Assembly: GCA_030429565.1 (NCBI GenBank)
Contig: JAUIFE010000001.1
Span: 1,240,001-1,304,000, forward strand
From: Holophagae bacterium
GTDB taxonomy: Bacteria > Acidobacteriota > Holophagae > Acanthopleuribacterales > Acanthopleuribacteraceae
Length of the DNA: 64,000 nt
Direction of reading: 5' to 3'
Both the position numbers and the translations under genes were made by a program. This document shows positions 46,634 to 55,723 of this stretch, piece after piece. The notes under the pieces are model-generated. The model searched no databases. It had not been told where the DNA came from and saw nothing but the letters and a program-made list of their open reading frames with translations. Each line of letters begins with the position of its first letter. Position 1 is the first letter of the stretch.

Positions 46634-49522
46634 TTAAGTGCGATCCAGTCGGTTGCGAAGCCGCTGATTGACCAGCGCTTTTCGCTGCCGAACCAAATTG
46701 AGCTCCCAGTGACAGAAAGGCGCGGCTCCGGCCAGGATCCGGGTACTCTCGTCAAGCATTCTGACCGCGTCGGCGAGTTCGTTTTGCATCATTAACAAGC
46801 CGGCACGATGGTAATAAAACAAACCAAAAGCCGTGTGGTGTGGCTGGAACTGCTCGACCAGCAAAGGCTCCGCTTCGGTTAGCAACAGCTCTGCCGAAGA
46901 AATGTCCGATTGGGCAATGGCGGTGCCGGCCATCTCAACGCGCAACGTCGCGCCCCAAGCCAAATCCCACATGCCCAGCCGCTCCATCACTTCTTTCGCT
47001 TTGAGTTGATAACAGCGCGCATCCTCAAACTGCTCGTTGCGCATGGCAACCGTACCCAATAATTGGTAATACTCGGCCAGCTTAGGATCGTCGGCCGTCT
47101 CAGAGGCCGCCATGTAATCAATCGCCGAATGGGCCATAAACCGCGCTTGATCGAATTGGTTTAATTGGATGTGCGCTCTCACTAAATCGGGATGACTGTA
47201 GGGGCGATCTTCGTCATGGCCGCGCAACTCGGCAACGTCTTCAAAAATGCGAATGGCTTCTTCGAAGCGACCTTGGAGAACCGCGATCTGGGCATGGCGC
47301 GTGAGCGGATAGGCCTGTATCCCTCTGCCACGATCACCCCAAATACGAAAAATCAAACCCTCTTCGCGAAAGATCAAAGGCTCCGCCCGTTGGATTTGCT
47401 GCTGTTTCAGCAACGCACCAATGAAACCGTCAATGGTGGCAACCAACATCGGGTGGGCGCTGTCACCGGCGCTGCGGTCAACGAAACGAAGTGCTTCGTT
47501 GTATTGCTTCTCGGCCCGCGCCAAATTCCCTTTGCTCACCAACAAATGAGCGTGGTTTGAGGCCATGGTGTGGTACGCGAAGGGTTTGACATCCTGAACC
47601 TGGCAAAAGCTGTCGAGGGCATGGCTGAGGTAAACTTCTTGGCTGGGCGTATCACCGGTGAAATAAGCGACGGTCGCCAAACCGTTGAAGGCGGCACCAC
47701 GCGTTAATTCTTGGCCCTCGACCTGTTCCAGCAGGGAAACCGCGCGCTGGAAGGCGGCCTCCGCCTCGGGGTACCAGTTCATCGACCGATACACTTGAGC
47801 CAATTCCGTCGCGACAATTGCGGCATCTTTTGCCAACAGCACGGGTAATTGTTTTTGCGTGACCTGTGCCTTCAGCAAAATATCGAGACTTTCGTCGAGC
47901 TTGCCGTTCTCGCGCAGCACGACCGCGTATTGACGTTGCAAATGAAACAACAAGCGATCGGTGGGAATCGCCATCGAGGCGCGCAAGGCCAGTCCCTTGC
48001 GAAACAGTTCTTCGGCCCGGGCCATGTCACCAAACCCCAGAAAGGTCTCACCCATCCCGAAATAGAGCCGTGCCCGAATCCAAGGGTGCTCGTGCATTTC
48101 CCCTTCAATGCGGTTTATGCCGCGATCCAACATCTCCAGCACGGTTAAAGGCTTGTCGCGATTCAACTTCGGATCGGCCTCGCGATAAAGACCGTTCAAA
48201 AACTCGGTCACATCCATGGTTGCGCGCCGTTCACGCTCGGCGACATCCCGTTCGCGAATTGCCTCCGTCCGCTGTTGCCAGGCCGTGAGCGCCAAACCGG
48301 AAATCACCAGGAAAACGGCGATTTGCAGGTGGTTACGGCGCAACAGGCGACGCAAGGAATAACCCATGCCGCCCTTGCGCGCGCCAACGGGACGAAACTG
48401 CAGGGTCCGCTTCAAATCGCGAACGAGCTGGTCGGCCGACCCGTAGCGATCATTGGTTTTTTTGGCGAGAGCCTTGCCGACAACGGCGTCCAGGTCACGC
48501 GAAATGGAACGCCACGCGGGCAAGCGTCCCCAGCGCCATTCTTGGCGGTGACGCCGGCGCAAACGCAAAACGACACTGGGCCGCAAGGGCTCTTCGTTGC
48601 AAATTTTGTCCTGCCACTCGAGTGGGTTGTTGGTTTTAAAGCGGAACGGCAAACAGCCGGTCAACATTTCATAGAGGATGACCCCAAGTGAATAAACATC
48701 GGCGGCGGCGGTCAAACGCTCGCCACACACCTGCTCGGGGCTGGCGTATTCCGGGGTCATGCGGCCGTGTTCATCGAAGGTTCGCATGAGGGGTGCGCGG
48801 GTTTGCGGATCCATAAAGGCGGCGATCCCGAAATCGAGCAATTTGGGTTCACCATCGGGCGTAATCAAAACGTTGGACGACTTTAAATCGCGGTGAATGA
48901 CCAGCTTTTGGTGTGCAAAAGACACGGCTTTGCAGATTTTAATGAACAGCTTAATGGAATCCTGAAGATCGAGTTTATGGGTCTCCAGGTACTCGTGGAG
49001 GGGCTGACCCTCGACGTATTCCATGACGAGATAGGGACGGCCGTCATCGGTGGTGCCGCCGTCGTAAATGTGGGCAATCGAAGGATGCTGCAGCGAGGCC
49101 AAGATTTGACGCTCCTGCTGAAAAGCACGCAACAATCGTTCGGAATCCAGCCCGGCCCGCACCAGTTTCACCGCGACTTGCATGGTGAAATCGTCTTCGC
49201 GGGTGGCGAGGTAAACAACCCCCATCCCGCCACGGCCCAATTCCCGTTCAATGCGGTAAGGGCCGACATGGGTACGGTGCGGTTCCTGCGGTTCTTCGCC
49301 GGGATCGGTTTCGAATGACTCAGCCTCGTCGAGACGGCTGATTAAGGTATTGAGGAATTGGGCGTGTCCGTGACAGGCGGCTTCAATAAAGGCGCGTCGC
49401 TGAGACCGTCGTTGCGCCATGGCGGACATCAAGATTTGATGAAACCAGCGCTCGCGCGCCACCTCATCGTTGGGCGGTAGACATGAAGGATCGAACGAGC
49501 GAGCCAACTCGTTAGCGGGCAT
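46634..49522 (-). CDS. Membrane Ser/Thr protein kinase (PknB type) with C-terminal TPRs
   Basis: 962 residues from ATG 49522 (AAGGAGG upstream). The kinase domain (about 85-370) has the P-loop GRGGMGVVY near 94, catalytic Lys in VAVKLV near 118, HRDLKSSN near 210, DFG near 230 and the PEYASPEQ activation end. A transmembrane helix (about 397-417) follows, then a region to 962 with tetratricopeptide-like helical pairs. The N-terminal 80 residues are helical and include an RRAFIEAACHG segment seen in kinases paired with ECF-like sigma factors. It is divergent from such a sigma factor (50006), a pairing common in Acidobacteria and Planctomycetes; the kinase probably controls that sigma factor by phosphorylation or partner switching, by analogy. 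Confidence 0.9.
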   Translation of the reverse strand: MPANELARSFDPSCLPPNDEVARERWFHQILMSAMAQRRSQRRAFIEAACHGHAQFLNTLISRLDEAESFETDPGEEPQEPHRTHVGPYRIERELGRGGMGVVYLATREDDFTMQVAVKLVRAGLDSERLLRAFQQERQILASLQHPSIAHIYDGGTTDDGRPYLVMEYVEGQPLHEYLETHKLDLQDSIKLFIKICKAVSFAHQKLVIHRDLKSSNVLITPDGEPKLLDFGIAAFMDPQTRAPLMRTFDEHGRMTPEYASPEQVCGERLTAAADVYSLGVILYEMLTGCLPFRFKTNNPLEWQDKICNEEPLRPSVVLRLRRRHRQEWRWGRLPAWRSISRDLDAVVGKALAKKTNDRYGSADQLVRDLKRTLQFRPVGARKGGMGYSLRRLLRRNHLQIAVFLVISGLALTAWQQRTEAIRERDVAERERRATMDVTEFLNGLYREADPKLNRDKPLTVLEMLDRGINRIEGEMHEHPWIRARLYFGMGETFLGFGDMARAEELFRKGLALRASMAIPTDRLLFHLQRQYAVVLRENGKLDESLDILLKAQVTQKQLPVLLAKDAAIVATELAQVYRSMNWYPEAEAAFQRAVSLLEQVEGQELTRGAAFNGLATVAYFTGDTPSQEVYLSHALDSFCQVQDVKPFAYHTMASNHAHLLVSKGNLARAEKQYNEALRFVDRSAGDSAHPMLVATIDGFIGALLKQQQIQRAEPLIFREEGLIFRIWGDRGRGIQAYPLTRHAQIAVLQGRFEEAIRIFEDVAELRGHDEDRPYSHPDLVRAHIQLNQFDQARFMAHSAIDYMAASETADDPKLAEYYQLLGTVAMRNEQFEDARCYQLKAKEVMERLGMWDLAWGATLRVEMAGTAIAQSDISSAELLLTEAEPLLVEQFQPHHTAFGLFYYHRAGLLMMQNELADAVRMLDESTRILAGAAPFCHWELNLVRQRKALVNQRLRNRLDRT

Positions 49523-50005
49523 GAGCCCTCCTTTATCAGATAGAAATAGCAGGCACCAAATCGGGAATGTATAGGTATAAGAAGTTTTCCGATTTAAGCT
49601 AAAAACCGCGCTACTCAGCCGCTTTTGCACAAAACTCTGAGCCGCAACAGCTTGGGTGGTGGCAAGGCGCGCCGCATGGTGCACCGCCGCATTTTCCAAA
49701 CCGTTTCGCTTCAGATTTTTGGTCAAATAAGCCACGGATATCGCGCTTTAGTGGTTTAAAGCAGTATGAAGCCAGGTTGTTCGATTTTAATGCTATCTTG
49801 AACGTGAGCTTTCGCACGGAATATTGCCGTGTCCTAGCTCACGTAAATTAGCATAATCGACATTCAACAGGGAAGCTTGCGGCCTCGCGGATTTTGTGTA
49901 AGTAAAAATTAATCCGAACAACCATGACACATCTCTTTGCCGACAGTAAAAGGGTTGCGTTAAAATTTGATGCAGTGAGACTTTTCCCATGGGGAGCATC
50001 TGTTC
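49523..50005. other. Divergent intergenic region between kinase and sigma factor
   Basis: About 480 bases without a supported gene. It holds the leaders of both genes and the two-tier palindrome at 49802-49844. A small open minus frame (49817-49611) has no ribosome site. Confidence 0.5.
49802..49844. promoter_or_regulatory. Two-tier interrupted palindrome, regulatory candidate
   Basis: Outer arms ACGTGAGCT (49802-49810) and AGCTCACGT (49836-49844), then exactly four bases on each side, then inner arms CACGG (49815-49819) and CCGTG (49827-49831) around a seven-base centre. The symmetry is exact. It could be a dimeric operator serving both divergent genes or a cruciform/RNA hairpin. No T tract follows. 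Confidence 0.55.
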
Positions 50006-50602
50006 ATGCAAGATCAAGACATGCAGGGGTTAACTCGAAAATTAAACGAATGGCGCGACGGCGACACCCGGTATTTGGAAGAGCTCTGGCCTTTCCTTTC
50101 CGAGTCCCTGCAAAACATTTCACGGAAGCTCTTGCGCGAATTTATTTTCGCCCAAGGACGTGGCGCCACCCTCAGCACCCTGGACTTACTGCACGAGGCT
50201 TACCCGAAGCTGGTACGCCACGGCGCCAACCCCACCCGCGAATGGCAGAATCGCAAAGAGTTCTTCGCCTTGGCCAAAAAAATTATGCTGTGTGCCCTGC
50301 TTGATTATAATCGTCGTCTGCAACGGCGTGAAAATACACCGGATAACGAACACGAAATCGAAGAGGTCGAGTACGATCCACGTTCTATCACCCTTGAGCA
50401 CGTCATGAGCCTCGAAAAGTCGCTGCTGCTGCTGGAGCAGGTTTCCCCCCAACAACGGGAAATCGTTCGCCTGCGCTTCTTTGAGGATTACACCATCGAC
50501 GGCATTATGGAGGAACTCAACCTCACCAAGTACAAGGTTCAAGTGGAACTGAAAGTCGCGCTTGGTTTTTTGCGCCGAAAAATGGTGCTGCCAACCGGCT
50601 GA
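50006..50602 (+). CDS. ECF-like RNA polymerase sigma factor
   Basis: 198 residues. The sequence fits the 'ECF_SigE-like'/TIGR02999 type common in Acidobacteria and Planctomycetes: LLHEAYPKLV and REWQNRKEFFALAKKIMLCALLDY in region 2, and LLLEQVSPQQREIVRLRFFED with DGIMEELNLTKYKVQ, the region 4 helix-turn-helix. No anti-sigma gene follows; the divergent kinase at 46634-49522 is the likely regulatory partner. The start follows GGGAG at rather long spacing; ATG six codons later is an alternative. It directs RNA polymerase to an unknown gene set. Confidence 0.9.
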   Translation: MQDQDMQGLTRKLNEWRDGDTRYLEELWPFLSESLQNISRKLLREFIFAQGRGATLSTLDLLHEAYPKLVRHGANPTREWQNRKEFFALAKKIMLCALLDYNRRLQRRENTPDNEHEIEEVEYDPRSITLEHVMSLEKSLLLLEQVSPQQREIVRLRFFEDYTIDGIMEELNLTKYKVQVELKVALGFLRRKMVLPTG

Positions 50603-50726
50603 GCGGCGCGGTGGAGACACGACCTGATGACAAAGACTCAAGCACCGTGTCGCGACGACCGAAAGCACATGCAGCGAAACCTGGTTCGGGTCGGCGGCCT
50701 GAATCACGTATAGGAAGAGGTACTCG

Positions 50727-51428
50727 GTGCTAATCACGCCCTTGGATGAGGAAATTTGGTTTCCCAACCCCCGCTTTGCCGACAAACAAGGCATTGTCGC
50801 CTTTGGCGGCGATTTGAAACCACGGCGACTGATGTTCGCCTATCAAAACGGCATCTTCCCTTGGTATAGCAAGGAAGAACCCATTTTGTGGTGGTCGCCG
50901 GACCCGCGCTTTGTGCTTTATCCTCAAGACTTTAAATTGCGCCGTAGTTTGCGAAAAACCATGCGCAAGGGTTTGTTTGAAATCCGCTACGATACGGCCT
51001 TCGAAACGGTCATCCGACACTGCTCGGTCCAGAAACGACCGGACCAAGACGGGACCTGGATTGTCGACGATATGATTCGCGCCTACCTCGAGCTCCACCG
51101 TATGGGTTTCGCACATTCGGTCGAAACCTGGCGCGACGACAAGCTGGTGGGCGGTTTGTACGGCATCGCTTTGGGTCCCTTTTTCTGCGGCGAGAGCATG
51201 TTTCACTTGGAGCCCGAAGCCAGCAAGGTCGCCTTGGCGGCACTGGTCCACATGTTCCAGGACGCGCCGCTCATTGACTGCCAGGTCGCCAATGATTTTT
51301 TTAAGCAAATGGGCGGCGTCGAGATCCCACGCAACCAATACCTGGACATTCTGGCCAAACACCGCAACGACCCACCCCTTTGGGACGTCAACGGACGCGG
51401 CATTCACGACCCGCGCCAGATCGTTTAA
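50727..51428 (+). CDS. aat: Leucyl/phenylalanyl-tRNA-protein transferase
   Basis: 233 residues, normal length. Starts at GTG 50727 behind GAGGT. Family motifs: FGGDLKPRRLMFAYQNGIFPWYS (in two parts, about 26-48), WWSPDPRFVL, TWIVDDMIRAYLELH and GLYGIALGPFFCGESMF. The enzyme adds Leu or Phe from charged tRNA to proteins with N-terminal Lys or Arg, marking them for ClpS/ClpAP in the N-degron pathway. No clpS or clpA is in the window. It follows the sigma factor after 124 bases and may have its own promoter. Confidence 0.95.
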   Translation: MLITPLDEEIWFPNPRFADKQGIVAFGGDLKPRRLMFAYQNGIFPWYSKEEPILWWSPDPRFVLYPQDFKLRRSLRKTMRKGLFEIRYDTAFETVIRHCSVQKRPDQDGTWIVDDMIRAYLELHRMGFAHSVETWRDDKLVGGLYGIALGPFFCGESMFHLEPEASKVALAALVHMFQDAPLIDCQVANDFFKQMGGVEIPRNQYLDILAKHRNDPPLWDVNGRGIHDPRQIV

Positions 51429-51723
51429 CGAACAACACCCTGAGCGCCGCCGCGCGCTGGAGCGCGGGTAGCCATGCTGTCACCGCCCTTTGCCAAGTCG
51501 GCGTTTCAACCCGAGAAGGTTCGGCAACGGACGCGAAGAAGGGGGATGGCTTGGAGCGTACGGCGATGTTCACACTCCAAGCCGACCCCGAAAGCCGCGA
51601 ACGGCTTCTTGGCCGACATGAGACAAAGTCGGCGCAACTCGCACTCAAACGTCGTGGACGGCGAAACGCACCTCAAGCAGGACCCCGCGAGGAACGGGGC
51701 CGGCCAAGGTGAACCATGAATCG
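51429..51723. other. Intergenic region between aat and ftsZ, convergent
   Basis: About 300 bases downstream of both genes. Apart from the ftsZ terminator at its right end there is only an inverted repeat GCCGAC/GTCGGC near 51612-51634. No gene is supported. Confidence 0.5.
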
Positions 51724-51726
51724 AAA

Positions 51727-51751
51727 AGGGCCGCACACAACGCACGGCCCT
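51727..51751 (-). terminator. Rho-independent terminator of the dcw operon
   Basis: On the minus strand AGGGCCG (51751-51745) pairs with CGGCCCT (51733-51727) across an 11-base loop, followed by TTTTC. It lies just after the ftsZ stop (51763) and ends the cluster. Confidence 0.8.
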
Positions 51752-51762
51752 AGGGAAAACGG

Positions 51763-53373
51763 TTACTTTTTGAGTTTGCGCATGTTGCGCAGGTAGGTTG
51801 GAATGTCGAGGTCGTTGTCGTCCTCAAAGCCCATGTTGTTGGCGCCATAGCTCTGCGGCGTCATCAACACTTGCTTCATGGTGGCGTCCGGGGTTGGATA
51901 TTCACCCGGATCGGCGGACAGCATCGGGGCCGCGTCCGTGGCACGATTCGCGGTATGTTCGTCGGCCATGCCGGCTTGTCGGCCGGCGTCCTTGGAAGGA
52001 CGCTGCTTGGGTCGGGCAAAACGCGCACCGTCGGCGGCGGGTTTGCGACCCTGTTCCTGACCATGGCGAGCACGGCCCTGTTCTTGCCCATGACGACCAC
52101 GCCCCTCTTCACGTGCTGTTTCAGCATGAAGGGGAATCGGACGCGCGCTGGGCTTGGCCGGCGCTTGCGCGCTGGGCGCGGCGTTCATCGGCCGTTGCGG
52201 CTGAGCACGACGCACGCCGGTCTGGGCCTGGCCCCGCGCCGGTTGCGGCTGAACGCGCGGTGCTTGCGGCTGTTGCGGGCGCGGCGGTTCGGCTTCGACA
52301 GCCTGACCTGCGCCAGGCTGCTGCCCACGCGGGAAAAACTCGAGATTGTCATTGGTCGGCTCACGCAACTCGCGGCTGGGCGTGGAAAAACCGGTCGCAA
52401 TCACGGTAACAGTCACGCTGCCGGTCATCTTCTCGTCGGTCACCGCACCGAAAATAATTTCGGCGTCGGGATCGCAAGCCTGGTGGATCAAGGAAGCGGC
52501 TTCGTTGATCTCGCTCATGGTTAAGTCTGGACCACCCACGATGTTCAGCAACACGCCGCGTGCACCGTTGATGTTGGCTTCTTCCAGAAGCGGCGAAGAA
52601 ATCGCGTTTTGTGCCGCTTCGACGGCACGCGCCTCGCCGGAGGCATTGCCGCTGCCCATAAGCGCGACACCCATTCCCTGCATGATGGTTTTAACATCGG
52701 CAAAGTCGAGGTTGATGACGCCTGGCACATTGATCAGGTCACTGATGCCTTGAACCGCTTGCCGCAAGACGTCGTCGGCAATGCGAAACGCCTCGGTGAA
52801 CGGGGTATCGTCCGGCACCGTTTGCAGTAACTTGTCGTTGGAAATCGTAATGACGGTGTCGACACTGCCCTTGAGTTCCTTCAAGCCGTGTTCCGCGTTG
52901 CGGCGGCGTCGCGGCCCTTCAAAGGAAAACGGCGACGTGACAACGGCCACCACCAGCGAACCGAGCTCGCTGGCCAAGGAGGCAATAATCGGGGCGGCAC
53001 CCGTGCCGGTCCCGCCGCCTAAGCCGGCCGTCACAAACACCATGTCGGCACCTTCGAGGTGCTCGAGAATGGCGTTGGTATCTTCCAACGCGGCTTCGCG
53101 ACCCACTTCGGGTTTGGCGCCGGCGCCAAGGCCTTTGGTAATTTTCGAACCAATGTGAATCTTGATCGGTGCGTGGCTGCGACGCAATGCCTGAGCATCG
53201 GTATTCGCTACAATAAAGTCGACGCCACTCACGCCTGCTTCAATCATGCGGTCGACCGCGTTGCCGCCGCCTCCGCCGACCCCGATCACCTTGATATTGG
53301 CGCCGGGTTGGACACTGACCTCATCTTCAAACTGTAGATTAATCTTTGATTGATCATCGCCGTATTCAATCAT
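51763..53373 (-). CDS. ftsZ: Cell division protein FtsZ
   Basis: 536 residues. Tubulin-like GTPase that builds the Z ring. The core (about 25-340) has the G-box [12 protein letters not shown], the tubulin signature [10 protein letters not shown] (about 120) and the T7 loop [11 protein letters not shown]. It is much longer than E. coli FtsZ (383 residues) because of a linker of about 165 residues rich in Pro, Gln, Ala and Arg that includes the tandem [21 protein letters not shown]. The end, [16 protein letters not shown], is the conserved peptide that binds FtsA and other partners, with a basic tail. Last gene of the cluster, 125 bases after ftsA; a terminator follows. Confidence 0.98.
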   Translation of the reverse strand: MIEYGDDQSKINLQFEDEVSVQPGANIKVIGVGGGGGNAVDRMIEAGVSGVDFIVANTDAQALRRSHAPIKIHIGSKITKGLGAGAKPEVGREAALEDTNAILEHLEGADMVFVTAGLGGGTGTGAAPIIASLASELGSLVVAVVTSPFSFEGPRRRRNAEHGLKELKGSVDTVITISNDKLLQTVPDDTPFTEAFRIADDVLRQAVQGISDLINVPGVINLDFADVKTIMQGMGVALMGSGNASGEARAVEAAQNAISSPLLEEANINGARGVLLNIVGGPDLTMSEINEAASLIHQACDPDAEIIFGAVTDEKMTGSVTVTVIATGFSTPSRELREPTNDNLEFFPRGQQPGAGQAVEAEPPRPQQPQAPRVQPQPARGQAQTGVRRAQPQRPMNAAPSAQAPAKPSARPIPLHAETAREEGRGRHGQEQGRARHGQEQGRKPAADGARFARPKQRPSKDAGRQAGMADEHTANRATDAAPMLSADPGEYPTPDATMKQVLMTPQSYGANNMGFEDDNDLDIPTYLRNMRKLKK

Positions 53374-53498
53374 TCACCCACTCCTGAAATGCGTTTATCC
53401 GCTATGCGTGTTTGTCGCGTGTCTCAAGCGCAACACTCACGCCGGCCCGCTCCTTACGGAGCGATCACACTTCGGTGGATCCGCCCATCCCCCAAAAG

Positions 53499-54731
53499 CT
53501 AAATGTAATCGGCTAAGAAGAACTCCTTAATCCGTTTAAATACCTTACGCACGCCGGTCTCCGGCTGCCGAAGTCCATGATCGCTCTGGACCTGACCAAA
53601 CTTGATCAGACCAATTGCGGTCGAGTAAATCGGCGAAGAGACGACATCCACGAGGCCGCCAATGCCCGTGGGTTTGCCTAAGCGCGCCGGTAAGTTGAAT
53701 TGTAATTCGGCAATTTCAGCCATGCCGGTCAGCAACGCCCCGCCGCCGGTCACAACCAAACCCGAATTAATGACTGATTCGTAGCCGGCCTTGCGAATTT
53801 CTTCGTGGACCAACCCGAACAGTTCTTCCGCACGAGGTTGCAAGATTTCCACCAGGGTGCCCTGGGGAATCATGCGCGTTTTAGGTGTGCCCACGCCGCT
53901 AATTTCAATGACCGCCTCGTCATCGATATAGCTGCTCAGCACACACCCGTATTTCTTTTTAATTTTTTCGGCATCGGGAATCGGCATACGCAGCCCGATG
54001 GCGATGTCGTTGGTAAAGTTATAGCCGCCGACGGGAATCACCGCGGTATGCCACAAACTGCCGCGCTCGAAAATCGCGATGTTGGTGGTGCCCGCGCCAA
54101 TGTCAACCAGGGCGACACCCATTTCTTTTTCGTCCTCGGTGAGCACCGCCTCGGCGTTGGCTTTCTGGACCAACACCTTGCCCGCCAAGTTCAGCCCGGT
54201 GCGATGCACACAGGTAATCATGTTTTGAATCGCGGTCGTCGATCCGGTCACGATGTGGGCGTTCACTTCTAAACGGCGCCCACTCATACCGCGCGGATCC
54301 ATAATGCCTTCGTGGTCGTCGACCTTAAACTCTTGCGGCAACACGTGAATAATTTCACTGTCGGCAGGCATACCGGCCGGATGGGCCGCTTCGATAACAC
54401 GCTCGATGTCTTCACCAAAAATTTCATTTTGCTTGGTGGAAATGCCGATCACGCCGCGGCTGTTAAAGCCGCGAATATGGTTGCCCGAAATCCCGATAAA
54501 CACACGGCTGATTTCAATCCCGGCCATTAATTCGGCTTCTTCAACGGCGCGCCGAATGCCCTCGACGGTTTTGTCCAGTGAAACCACCACGCCTTTGCGC
54601 AAACCGGACGAGTCGGCACTGCCAATGCCGATCACATCCAAGTCACCCTCGGGTTTGATTTCACCAACGACCACACAAATCTTGCTGGTGCCGACGTCGA
54701 GTCCTACGATGTATTTTTCCTGTCTGGCCAT
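53499..54731 (-). CDS. ftsA: Cell division protein FtsA
   Basis: 410 residues, actin-like ATPase that tethers FtsZ to the membrane. The phosphate-1 motif DVGTSKICVVVGE is at about 11-23, the 1C insertion domain follows (SADSSGLRKGVV; HVLPQEFKVDD), and DIGAGTTNIAIF and VVTGGGALL are the other nucleotide-binding loops. The C-terminus ends with a short amphipathic helix (FKRIKEFFLADYI), the membrane anchor. It lies six bases after ftsQ, so it is probably co-translated. Confidence 0.97.
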   Translation of the reverse strand: MARQEKYIVGLDVGTSKICVVVGEIKPEGDLDVIGIGSADSSGLRKGVVVSLDKTVEGIRRAVEEAELMAGIEISRVFIGISGNHIRGFNSRGVIGISTKQNEIFGEDIERVIEAAHPAGMPADSEIIHVLPQEFKVDDHEGIMDPRGMSGRRLEVNAHIVTGSTTAIQNMITCVHRTGLNLAGKVLVQKANAEAVLTEDEKEMGVALVDIGAGTTNIAIFERGSLWHTAVIPVGGYNFTNDIAIGLRMPIPDAEKIKKKYGCVLSSYIDDEAVIEISGVGTPKTRMIPQGTLVEILQPRAEELFGLVHEEIRKAGYESVINSGLVVTGGGALLTGMAEIAELQFNLPARLGKPTGIGGLVDVVSSPIYSTAIGLIKFGQVQSDHGLRQPETGVRKVFKRIKEFFLADYI

Positions 54732-54737
54732 GGATTC

Positions 54738-55598
54738 CTACTCTTCTCCCCTCACCGGCATCACGGCAACTTGGTTGGGGAACCCCAACTCGATGTATTG
54801 AAGTTGAGGATAATCCTCACGCACGCGTTGTGCAATTGACAAATAATTGACGATGTTGGCGGCAATGACATGGTTGCCCAAAAAAATCGGTGCCGCTTCA
54901 CTGCGCAAGGTAACGACCATATTCTCAGGGTTGGTGAGATCCAACGTCTCGACGTTGTCCCAAAAAACCAAACTGGCTTCTCGCAAAGCCGTTAAGGTCG
55001 CCAAACCGCGCTCAATTAGCAGGGTTAAATCATCATTGCCGTCCAACCCAATTAGCACCGGAAGGTCCAAGGCACGCCCAAAATGTTCATAAGAACCAAG
55101 CATGTCGCCTTCACGGTTAACGACCAAAATGCGGTTGTCGATTTGAACCAGACCCGCCGGTTCGTGTTCCACGACCTCGAGTCGCAAGATTCCGGAGACT
55201 TCCCCCCGAACGATCACACTTTTCACCCGTGGATAGTCGAGTATACGCCGCTGCAAGGAACCCAGGTCCAGCGAAAAAACGTTATGGCCCAGAACAGGCT
55301 CCAAAATTTGACGAATCTCACGCTCAGCGCTCGGGCCCGCACCCTTTATTTCAATGCGCTGGATGGCAAAGCGAGGGTGGCTGCGCAGGGTTCGGTAACC
55401 ATAGCCGACTAATGTGGACAATCCCATAACCAGAACCCCGTAAAACAAAAAATACCCCGCAAGTCTTAAGAAACCGTGAGACCTCCGTTTGCGCTTGCTA
55501 CCGCCCCTTACGCCGGCAAAAAGAGACCCGTTCCGCGACGCGCGCGGCCACCAACGACGTAAGGGCCTGGGATTGCGATATTGTGGGAATGCTACCAT
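54738..55598 (-). CDS. ftsQ: Cell division protein FtsQ (DivIB)
   Basis: 286 residues: a basic cytoplasmic N-terminus (1-42, with KRKRR), one transmembrane helix (about 45-67), then a POTRA domain starting FAIQRIEIKGAGP (about 77-145) and a beta domain to the end (PRVKSVIVRGEVSGILRLEVVEHEP is the typical FtsQ signature, in part). It bridges FtsB/FtsL and other divisome proteins in the periplasm. Murein precursor genes lie upstream; the 125-base gap after murC is where murB and ddl often lie in other bacteria. Confidence 0.93.
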   Translation of the reverse strand: MVAFPQYRNPRPLRRWWPRASRNGSLFAGVRGGSKRKRRSHGFLRLAGYFLFYGVLVMGLSTLVGYGYRTLRSHPRFAIQRIEIKGAGPSAEREIRQILEPVLGHNVFSLDLGSLQRRILDYPRVKSVIVRGEVSGILRLEVVEHEPAGLVQIDNRILVVNREGDMLGSYEHFGRALDLPVLIGLDGNDDLTLLIERGLATLTALREASLVFWDNVETLDLTNPENMVVTLRSEAAPIFLGNHVIAANIVNYLSIAQRVREDYPQLQYIELGFPNQVAVMPVRGEE

Positions 55599-55723
55599 AA
55601 GACGTCAACCGATTACAGAGAAAAAAGAACAACTTGCACGGGGCGCTCCCTTTGCATCTCGCGCTTTTTTCTCACCGACTAATCTCCTTGTTTCAAACTA
55701 CTTAATCAAACCTCAAAAAAGCC

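Noticed and set aside
52050..52110. Direct repeat in ftsZ considered as a separate repeat element
   Set aside because: It is an in-frame coding repeat in the FtsZ linker (RHGQEQGR twice), described with the gene.
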